From Emergomyces orientalis (lineage: Eukaryota > Ascomycota > Eurotiomycetes > Onygenales > Ajellomycetaceae), in contig MOWL01000091.1 in assembly GCA_002110485.1 (NCBI GenBank), forward strand, positions 1 to 64,000: a stretch of 64,000 nt of DNA, given 5' to 3'. Below, piece by piece: positions 54,666-64,000 of this stretch. Numbering within the stretch: the stretch's first letter is position 1; each line of letters begins with the position of its first letter. The notes under the pieces are model-generated. The model saw only the letters and a program-made list of their open reading frames with translations, did not search any database and was not told the origin of the DNA. Made by a program: the position numbers and the translations under genes.

Positions 54666-55085
54666 TTAATTAATATAATTAAGTATACCTTCCATTTTTT
54701 TAGTTTTTCAATCATGTGTCAAACTATTCATTTGTTTACTTTCTATTTTTAATGCATTTTTACCTAACTCAAATGCAAAACCTAAAGTTAAAACAAGAAA
54801 GAAAATTAGCATAATAATTAAACCATATAACCCATTAAAATAAGCACTAACTATGTAAGGATATACTAATAAAATTTCTAAATCAAATAAAAGAAATAAT
54901 AAAGCAAAAATAAAAAAAGATATACTAAATTGTGTTCTATTTTGACCTAAAAAGGAATGAAAACCACATTCAAAAGCACTATCTTTTTCTAAATAAGAAT
55001 TATGAGGTGAAAATAATAAATTCACAACTAATAATATAAAAGCAAGTATAGGTATAAAAATAAGAAAAAAAGTTGTTGTTGTCAT
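54666..55085 (-). CDS. nad3: NADH dehydrogenase subunit 3, inverted copy
   Basis: Reverse complement of 45684-46103. Confidence 0.95.
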
Positions 55086-55200
55086 AAAAAAAAATTTTTT
55101 TGTTTATTTTTTTTCTTACAAAGTAAGAAAAATTAATGATAATCGAAAACATATAAAAAAATTTTAAACTAAAAAAAAAATTTTTTTAATTAAAAATAAC

Positions 55201-56361
55201 TTAATTTTTCTTAATCACTAAATCTGTTAAACTATTTTCTAATAGACTTATTAAAGGTACTATTATTAAATAATGAGAAAAATATAAAATTGTACTGATT
55301 TGACCTAATTCTATAAAAGGTGCTTCAACATGTTTAGCTCCTAATACCATTAAAATAAAAAAATTAGCAACAAAAATATAAAATGCTAATTTACTTAAAG
55401 GTCTAAATTGTATACCTCTTAATTTAGATATATCAGTAAAAGGCATAACTAATAAAATTAAAAGAGCACTAAACATAGCTATAACTCCTAATAATTTATT
55501 AGGTATAGATCTTAATATAGCATAAAAAGGTAAAAGATATCACTCTGGTACTATAGCAGGTGGAGTTTGCATAGGATTAGCCATAACATAATTTTCACTA
55601 TCACCTAAAACATTAGGCATGAAGAAAACAAATCCAGATAAAACAAACATAAAAATAAAAATAGTAATTAAATCTTTAAATATAAAATAAGGAGAAAAAG
55701 GCAATCTATCGTAATTACCAGAGATACCTAAAGGATTACCAGAACCAACAGTATCGTGGAATGCAATTAAATGCATTAAAGCTAAAGCAGCTAAAACAAA
55801 AGGTAAAACAAAATGTAAAGAAAAAAATCTATTTAATGTAGCATTATTCACTGAAAAACCTCCTCAAAGGAATTCAACTATATCTTGACCTACTCAAGGT
55901 ATAGCACTCATTAAATTAGTTATAACTGTTGCACCTCATAAACTCATTTGACCGTAAGGTAAAACATAACCCAAGAAACCTATACCCATCATTAATATTA
56001 ACATAATAGTACCAATACTTCAAGTTAATGTTCTTGGTGATTTATAAGACCCATAATATAAACCTCTACCTATATGTAAATAAACTAAAAAAAAAAAAGC
56101 TGAAGCTGTATTTGCGTGTAAATATCTTATTAATCATCCATTATTTACATCACGCATAATATGCTCTACGGAATCAAAAGCTTCTAATACACTTGGTGTG
56201 TAATGCATAGCTAAAGTTACACCTGTAATTATCTGTATACCTAAGCACAGACCTAATAATGAACCAAAATTTCATAAATAACTAATATTAGAAGGTTGAG
56301 GTGAATCAATTAAATATGAATTTAATATATTTAATAAAGGACGGTTTTTTAAAATTCTCAT
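55201..56361 (-). CDS. cob: Cytochrome b, inverted copy
   Basis: Reverse complement of 44408-45568. Confidence 0.95.
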
Positions 56362-56469
56362 ATTAAAAATAATATATAAACTTGATTTTTATTTTATTTT
56401 ATTTTTTTTATTACTAATTTAAATTATTAATAAAAAAATTTTTTTCTAGTTATATGTATAAAAATAAGA

Positions 56470-58122
56470 TTAAGTAAATGATGTAAAAAAAATAAGAGAT
56501 AATATATTACATAATTGTAATATTTGGTCAGGTATAAACATAAATAATAGAATACTTAAAGTTAGTACAGAGATAATTATAGATAAAGAACTAGATAAAG
56601 GTAATTTGTTAATATCATCTTCAGGTATTGATTTAAATATAAGATTTTTTCATTCATATGAATGAAAATCAAAAAACATAATTTTTACTATATTTAAATA
56701 ATAAACTGCACCAATAACACTTGTAAATACCGCTATTAAAGATAAAAAAATAAACCCATCTTGTAAAGCTGCAGATAAAACCATCTGTTTAGCAAAAAAA
56801 CCTATAAGAGGTGGAATACCTGCAAAAGAAAAGAGAGTAATAGCTAAACTTAAAGCTAATATTTGGTTTACATAAAAATAACCTTTTATTTGACTTAATA
56901 ATTGTATAGGTGAATTATTTTTATCTATTAAATTAATATTAATATTATAATTATCAAATATTTTATTATTTTCAAAAAAATATAAAGTATAACCAATAGT
57001 AATTAATAAAAAAAAAGCATTTAAATTAGAAATACTATATTGTATTAAGTAAAAAATAAAAGATTGTATAGATTCAACACTATTAATACTTAATGCTAAT
57101 AATAAAAAACCAACATGAGAAATAGTACTGTAGGCAAACAATCTTTTAATTCTAAATTGTGTTAAACCCATAACTGTTCCTATTATTAAAGATAATAAAC
57201 TACTAATTAACAGACTATATGTTCATGTATATTCAGTTAATATATAAGTATTATTTGTAAAATGAACTAAATAAAATAATATAACTAAAATAGATATTTT
57301 TGGTATAATAGACACAAAAGTAGTAACAATAGTAGGTATTCCATCATAAACATCAGGTGATCAAAAATGGAATGGAGCTGCAGATATTTTAAATAAAAAA
57401 CCTATTGTAATTAATAACAAACAATAAGGTATATATGTAGCAATATCTGAACTTATTAAATATAGCTCTTCTCCTGGAATTATATTAGATATGTTAGTAA
57501 TTATATAAAAATTATCTAAATATGTTGTACCAGAATTTGCATATATTAAACTTATACCTAATAAAATAAAACAAGATGATAAACCTCCTAATAAAAAATA
57601 AGTTAAACCTGAAGATGTGGATGATTCTGAATTTCTATAAATTGTACAAAGTAAATATAACCCATAACTTTGTAATTCTATAGATAAATATACTGAAACT
57701 AAATCATTACTTGATATTAATAATAAACTACCCATTATTATAAATAAGATAATCAAAGTATATTCGATTATTCCATATTGTTCTCCTTTTTTTATTAATT
57801 TAAAATAATCTTTTATATATTTTTTTAAAGTTAATGTATAATATTTTATTACAGTTCTAGGAAAAAAACTTGTTAAATTTAATATTAATAAAGTAAGTAT
57901 AAGAATTAATATATGAAATACACTTGTTATTGAAGATATACTAAACAAGCCTCCAAAAAGTCCTATACCTAAATCTAAATATGTTATATATAAATTAGTA
58001 TAACTTAGAAATAAACAAAAGATTAACATATTTATTCCAATTCTGGAATAATATAAAGAAATATCTCGCCTCGATCCGAGGGAATTAGATAATAATAAAG
58101 AAAAAATAGAAGTTAATAACAT
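56470..58122 (-). CDS. nad2: NADH dehydrogenase subunit 2, inverted copy
   Basis: Reverse complement of 42647-44299; its leader continues to about 58325. Confidence 0.95.
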
Positions 58123-58325
58123 ATCTAAAAAAAAATTTTTTGTTTAAAGTAATTTTAATACTTTAAACCTTTTTGCCAACCTCTTAAACATAAGTCTATT
58201 ACACCAGACTCAAGCGATATAAATTCAATTATAATTAAAATTTTTTAATATAAAGAAATATAAGAATAAAAAAATTTTTTTTTATTAAACTCAATTTTCA
58301 TACTATATTATTTAATTTAAGAAAA

Positions 58326-58352
58326 AAAAAAAAAAAAACTAAAAAATATAAC

Positions 58353-58386
<34 letters not shown>
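58326..58386. other. Homopolymer-rich turn-point of the second fold-back
   Basis: An A-run of more than a dozen bases, a short mixed segment and a T-run of about thirty bases replace the expected nad5-nad2 spacer. Forward sequence then resumes in the 3' end of nad5 with small errors (for example AAAGTTAG for AAAAGTTAG at the stop). Confidence 0.85.
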
Positions 58387-58387
<1 letters not shown>

Positions 58388-58665
58388 TATTTTATTGTTT
58401 ACTATTTTTACTCTTTTTAATAAAGCTTATAATAAAGTTAGATCTTATTAGTATATTTTATATTTTCTTAAATTAAATAATATAGTATGAAAATTGAGTT
58501 TAATAAAAAAAAATTTTTTTATTCTTATATTTCTTTATATTAAAAAATTTTAATTATAATTGAATTTATATCGCTTGAGTCTGGTGTAATAGACTTATGT
58601 TTAAGAGGTTGGCAAAAAGGTTTAAAGTATTAAAATTACTTTAAACAAAAAATTTTTTTTTAGAT

Positions 58666-60318
58666 ATGTTATTAACTTCTATTTTTTCTTTATTATTATC
58701 TAATTCCCTCGGATCGAGGCGAGATATTTCTTTATATTATTCCAGAATTGGAATAAATATGTTAATCTTTTGTTTATTTCTAAGTTATACTAATTTATAT
58801 ATAACATATTTAGATTTAGGTATAGGACTTTTTGGAGGCTTGTTTAGTATATCTTCAATAACAAGTGTATTTCATATATTAATTCTTATACTTACTTTAT
58901 TAATATTAAATTTAACAAGTTTTTTTCCTAGAACTGTAATAAAATATTATACATTAACTTTAAAAAAATATATAAAAGATTATTTTAAATTAATAAAAAA
59001 AGGAGAACAATATGGAATAATCGAATATACTTTGATTATCTTATTTATAATAATGGGTAGTTTATTATTAATATCAAGTAATGATTTAGTTTCAGTATAT
59101 TTATCTATAGAATTACAAAGTTATGGGTTATATTTACTTTGTACAATTTATAGAAATTCAGAATCATCCACATCTTCAGGTTTAACTTATTTTTTATTAG
59201 GAGGTTTATCATCTTGTTTTATTTTATTAGGTATAAGTTTAATATATGCAAATTCTGGTACAACATATTTAGATAATTTTTATATAATTACTAACATATC
59301 TAATATAATTCCAGGAGAAGAGCTATATTTAATAAGTTCAGATATTGCTACATATATACCTTATTGTTTGTTATTAATTACAATAGGTTTTTTATTTAAA
59401 ATATCTGCAGCTCCATTCCATTTTTGATCACCTGATGTTTATGATGGAATACCTACTATTGTTACTACTTTTGTGTCTATTATACCAAAAATATCTATTT
59501 TAGTTATATTATTTTATTTAGTTCATTTTACAAATAATACTTATATATTAACTGAATATACATGAACATATAGTCTGTTAATTAGTAGTTTATTATCTTT
59601 AATAATAGGAACAGTTATGGGTTTAACACAATTTAGAATTAAAAGATTGTTTGCCTACAGTACTATTTCTCATGTTGGTTTTTTATTATTAGCATTAAGT
59701 ATTAATAGTGTTGAATCTATACAATCTTTTATTTTTTACTTAATACAATATAGTATTTCTAATTTAAATGCTTTTTTTTTATTAATTACTATTGGTTATA
59801 CTTTATATTTTTTTGAAAATAATAAAATATTTGATAATTATAATATTAATATTAATTTAATAGATAAAAATAATTCACCTATACAATTATTAAGTCAAAT
59901 AAAAGGTTATTTTTATGTAAACCAAATATTAGCTTTAAGTTTAGCTATTACTCTCTTTTCTTTTGCAGGTATTCCACCTCTTATAGGTTTTTTTGCTAAA
60001 CAGATGGTTTTATCTGCAGCTTTACAAGATGGGTTTATTTTTTTATCTTTAATAGCGGTATTTACAAGTGTTATTGGTGCAGTTTATTATTTAAATATAG
60101 TAAAAATTATGTTTTTTGATTTTCATTCATATGAATGAAAAAATCTTATATTTAAATCAATACCTGAAGATGATATTAACAAATTACCTTTATCTAGTTC
60201 TTTATCTATAATTATCTCTGTACTAACTTTAAGTATTCTATTATTTATGTTTATACCTGACCAAATATTACAATTATGTAATATATTATCTCTTATTTTT
60301 TTTACATCATTTACTTAA
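58666..60318 (+). CDS. nad2: NADH dehydrogenase subunit 2, third copy
   Basis: Copy of 42647-44299. Confidence 0.95.
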
Positions 60319-60426
60319 TCTTATTTTTATACATATAACTAGAAAAAAATTTTTTTATTAATAATTTAAATTAGTAATAAAAAAAATAAAATAAAATAAA
60401 AATCAAGTTTATATATTATTTTTAAT

Positions 60427-61587
60427 ATGAGAATTTTAAAAAACCGTCCTTTATTAAATATATTAAATTCATATTTAATTGATTCACCTCAACCTTCTAA
60501 TATTAGTTATTTATGAAATTTTGGTTCATTATTAGGTCTGTGCTTAGGTATACAGATAATTACAGGTGTAACTTTAGCTATGCATTACACACCAAGTGTA
60601 TTAGAAGCTTTTGATTCCGTAGAGCATATTATGCGTGATGTAAATAATGGATGATTAATAAGATATTTACACGCAAATACAGCTTCAGCTTTTTTTTTTT
60701 TAGTTTATTTACATATAGGTAGAGGTTTATATTATGGGTCTTATAAATCACCAAGAACATTAACTTGAAGTATTGGTACTATTATGTTAATATTAATGAT
60801 GGGTATAGGTTTCTTGGGTTATGTTTTACCTTACGGTCAAATGAGTTTATGAGGTGCAACAGTTATAACTAATTTAATGAGTGCTATACCTTGAGTAGGT
60901 CAAGATATAGTTGAATTCCTTTGAGGAGGTTTTTCAGTGAATAATGCTACATTAAATAGATTTTTTTCTTTACATTTTGTTTTACCTTTTGTTTTAGCTG
61001 CTTTAGCTTTAATGCATTTAATTGCATTCCACGATACTGTTGGTTCTGGTAATCCTTTAGGTATCTCTGGTAATTACGATAGATTGCCTTTTTCTCCTTA
61101 TTTTATATTTAAAGATTTAATTACTATTTTTATTTTTATGTTTGTTTTATCTGGATTTGTTTTCTTCATGCCTAATGTTTTAGGTGATAGTGAAAATTAT
61201 GTTATGGCTAATCCTATGCAAACTCCACCTGCTATAGTACCAGAGTGATATCTTTTACCTTTTTATGCTATATTAAGATCTATACCTAATAAATTATTAG
61301 GAGTTATAGCTATGTTTAGTGCTCTTTTAATTTTATTAGTTATGCCTTTTACTGATATATCTAAATTAAGAGGTATACAATTTAGACCTTTAAGTAAATT
61401 AGCATTTTATATTTTTGTTGCTAATTTTTTTATTTTAATGGTATTAGGAGCTAAACATGTTGAAGCACCTTTTATAGAATTAGGTCAAATCAGTACAATT
61501 TTATATTTTTCTCATTATTTAATAATAGTACCTTTAATAAGTCTATTAGAAAATAGTTTAACAGATTTAGTGATTAAGAAAAATTAA
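60427..61587 (+). CDS. cob: Cytochrome b, third copy
   Basis: Copy of 44408-45568. Confidence 0.95.
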
Positions 61588-61702
61588 GTTATTTTTAATT
61601 AAAAAAATTTTTTTTTTAGTTTAAAATTTTTTTATATGTTTTCGATTATCATTAATTTTTCTTACTTTGTAAGAAAAAAAATAAACAAAAAAATTTTTTT
61701 TT

Positions 61703-62122
61703 ATGACAACAACAACTTTTTTTCTTATTTTTATACCTATACTTGCTTTTATATTATTAGTTGTGAATTTATTATTTTCACCTCATAATTCTTATTTAGA
61801 AAAAGATAGTGCTTTTGAATGTGGTTTTCATTCCTTTTTAGGTCAAAATAGAACACAATTTAGTATATCTTTTTTTATTTTTGCTTTATTATTTCTTTTA
61901 TTTGATTTAGAAATTTTATTAGTATATCCTTACATAGTTAGTGCTTATTTTAATGGGTTATATGGTTTAATTATTATGCTAATTTTCTTTCTTGTTTTAA
62001 CTTTAGGTTTTGCATTTGAGTTAGGTAAAAATGCATTAAAAATAGAAAGTAAACAAATGAATAGTTTGACACATGATTGAAAAACTAAAAAAATGGAAGG
62101 TATACTTAATTATATTAATTAA
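61703..62122 (+). CDS. nad3: NADH dehydrogenase subunit 3, third copy
   Basis: Copy of 45684-46103; the A-run after its stop has ten bases, as in lap 1. Confidence 0.95.
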
Positions 62123-62199
62123 GAAAAAAAAAATAAAAAATAACTTTTAATAAATAATTTAGATTAATTTATAAAAATATTTTTTATTAAAGAATATCA

Positions 62200-62272
62200 A
62201 GGAGCTTGAACAGATGGATCTGTGTTTTGACTGCAAATTAAAATTTAGAGATTCGATTTCTCCTGGCTCCTA
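62200..62272 (+). tRNA. trnC: tRNA-Cys (GCA), third copy
   Basis: Copy of 46180-46252. Confidence 0.92.
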
Positions 62273-62469
62273 TAATATTTTAATAATCTAGTTCTAATTT
62301 AATTAGTAGTAGATGTTTATTTAATATTTAATAAAAATAAAAAATATTTATTATATTCATTTTTTTAATTATAATTTGAAAGTTTATTTTAACATAACTT
62401 AAAAAAAAATTTTTTGTTTTTTTTTATTTGTTAGAATATTTCATTAAGTTATTCTATTTTATATATAAT

Positions 62470-63555
62470 ATGACATATTTAATATCAATTATAGAGGGTA
62501 TATTAGTTATAGTTCCTTCACTATTAACAGTAGCTTTTGTTACAATTTCAGAAAGAAAAACAATGGCAAGTATGCAAAGAAGATTAGGACCTAATGCAGT
62601 AGGTTACTACGGTCTTTTACAGGCTTTTGCTGATGCATTAAAATTATTATTAAAAGAATATGTATCTCCTACACAAGCTAATATAATTTTATTTTTTCTT
62701 GGACCTATAATAACTTTAATTTTTGCTCTATTAGGTTATGCAGTAATTCCCTATGGTTATGGTTTATATGTATCAGATTTTAGTTTAGGTATACTATATA
62801 TGTTAGCTGTATCTTCATTGGCTACTTATGGTATTTTAATCGCGGGTTGATCAGCTAATTCTAAATATGCATTTTTAGGTTCATTAAGAAGTACAGCTCA
62901 ATTAATAAGTTATGAATTAATATTAAGCTCTGCTATATTATTGGTTATTTTATTAACAGGTAGTTTAAATTTGACTGCTATAGTAGAAGCTCAAAAATCT
63001 ATATATTTTATCTTACCTTTATTCCCTATTTTTGTTATATTTTTTATAGGATGTATTGCTGAAACTAATAGAGCTCCTTTTGATTTAGCTGAAGCTGAAT
63101 CGGAACTTGTTAGTGGTTTTATGACAGAACATTCTGCAGTAATTTTTGTATTCTTCTTTTTAGCAGAATATGCTAGTATTGTATTGATATGTTTATTAAC
63201 TAGTGTTTTGTTTTTAGGAGGTTATTTACAAATTTTACCTTTGGTTACAATAATTTCTAGTGTTAATTACATATTAGAATTAGTAGGTTTATACTTTAAA
63301 CCTGATCTTGATTATAATTTATTTTTTTCTGATTATTTAATTAATGCTTGTTCTAGTTTAAATTTAGCTTTTAAGACTTCTTTACTTATATTTGTATTTA
63401 TTTGAGTTAGAGCTTCATTTCCTAGAATTAGATTTGATCAATTAATGTCCGTTTGTTGAATAGTATTTTTACCTTTAATTATAGCATATATTATTATAAC
63501 ACCTTGTATAGTAGTAGGTTTAAATATTTTACCTTGTAATTTTACTTTGTTATAA
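62470..63555 (+). CDS. nad1: NADH dehydrogenase subunit 1, third copy
   Basis: Copy of 46450-47535. Confidence 0.95.
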
Positions 63556-63724
63556 TTTATATTTTTGTATATTTTTTTATTTATTAGTTTTAGTTTTAAT
63601 AAAAGAAATATTATTATAATAAATAAAAAGTTTTTAGAAAGTTTTTTTAGCCTTGCAGATATGTACGGTGTTACATAAGGTTAAATAAATAATCTAAAGG
63701 TAATTTTTTATTTATATTTTTAAT

Positions 63725-64000
63725 ATGATATTTCTTTTTTCTTTATTATTAATTCCTATATTAGGAATATTTGTTATTTTAACGTTAACTTCTTATCGTT
63801 TATCTTTTTGATATAATAAAATAATTAAATTAATAGGTTTAAGTACTACAATTATTAATTTAATTATTTCTTTAATAATATTTATATTATTTGATTTTAG
63901 TAGTAAACAATTCCAATTTATACAAGTTCAAGAGCATTATCAAATAAATTATTTTGAATATATATTTAGGTATAGATGGAATATCGATATATTTTGTTTT
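63725..64000 (+). pseudogene. nad4: nad4, third copy, partial and frameshifted
   Basis: Begins as at 47705 and is cut by the window end. An extra A near 63957 breaks the frame shortly before GIDGISIYF; probably another sequencing slip near a poorly covered contig end. Confidence 0.85.

Larger units (their letters stand above)
50415..58325 (-). repeat. Inverted copy of atp6-to-nad2 (7.9 kb palindrome arm)
   Basis: Reverse complement of about 42444-50352. The coordinate sum shifts from 100767 to 100769 because this arm has nine Ts in atp8 and ten As after nad3, agreeing with lap 1 rather than lap 2. Confidence 0.95.
58387..64000 (+). repeat. Third forward copy, nad5 tail to nad4
   Basis: Matches about 42367-47981 in forward orientation (offset 16019, then 16020). 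The first ~55 bases are the last codons of nad5, with a one-base deletion before the stop. Confidence 0.94.

Noticed and set aside
50353..58386. Genuine inverted-repeat mitochondrial architecture or linear plasmid with terminal inverted repeats
   Set aside because: Both apices are degraded or homopolymeric, fall within genes or ordinary spacers, and no DNA or RNA polymerase gene of an invertron plasmid is present. An artefact is simpler, though read evidence is needed.
1..64000. CRISPR arrays, bacterial operons or Shine-Dalgarno-led genes
   Set aside because: The only large repeats are genome copies and gene-end duplications. Code use, gene content and introns are those of a fungal mitochondrion.
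1..64000. Yeast-type ATATAAGTA mitochondrial promoters
   Set aside because: Near matches occur in such AT-rich DNA by chance, and filamentous ascomycetes do not clearly use this consensus; no site could be supported.

Overview
The window is fungal mitochondrial DNA. It is AT-rich, TGA is read as tryptophan inside every respiratory-chain gene, and all genes of the unit lie on one strand. The genes present are cox1-3, cob, nad1-6 plus nad4L, atp6, atp8, atp9, rns, rnl and 25 tRNAs. The ribosomal protein gene rps3 sits inside a group I intron near the 3' end of rnl. Together these point to a filamentous ascomycete (Pezizomycotina); placement in or near Leotiomycetes is only a weak impression from the extra ORFs. 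No nuclear or bacterial sequence is seen.

The genome unit is about 31,428 bp and the window holds more than two copies of it. Lap 1 is 1-31428. Position 1 falls inside tRNA-Val and is met again at 31429, so the unit closes as a circle. Lap 2 runs 31429 to about 50352 and differs from lap 1 only by homopolymer lengths. At about 50353-50414 the sequence folds back and runs in reverse complement through atp6, atp8, nad4, nad1, trnC, nad3, cob and nad2 (50415-58325). At about 58326-58386 it turns forward again and repeats the nad5 tail, nad2, cob, nad3, trnC, nad1 and part of nad4 to the window end. Both turns carry degraded or homopolymeric sequence. The concatemer and the hairpin tail are most simply long-read assembly artefacts, although head-to-tail mtDNA concatemers do exist in fungi.

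Lap 1 layout: a tRNA cluster (M, M, L, A, F, L, Q, M, H, R, R); cox1 with two group I introns; trnN; atp9; cox2; nad4L-nad5 (overlapping at TAATG); nad2; cob; nad3; trnC; nad1; nad4; atp8; atp6; rns; trnY; nad6; cox3; an accessory region with two paralogous orphan ORFs and a broken nad2 copy; a second tRNA cluster (I, K, G, D, S, W, S, P); rnl with rps3; then T, E and V. The protein genes encode core subunits of complexes I, III, IV and V. The rRNAs, tRNAs and rps3 supply the translation machinery.

The most interesting content is a set of four orphan ORFs, each physically joined to a duplicated end of a resident respiratory gene. orf223 carries the nad2 leader and first ~35 codons. orf303 carries the atp9 leader and first 9 codons. 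orf189, inside cox1 intron 2, carries a truncated atp8 plus the atp6 leader. The ORF after cox1 begins with a second cox1-C-terminus-like motif. orf223 and orf303 are paralogues and share a motif resembling the presequence cleavage region of nuclear-encoded mitochondrial proteins. A family of A(n)T(n) palindromes is scattered between genes.
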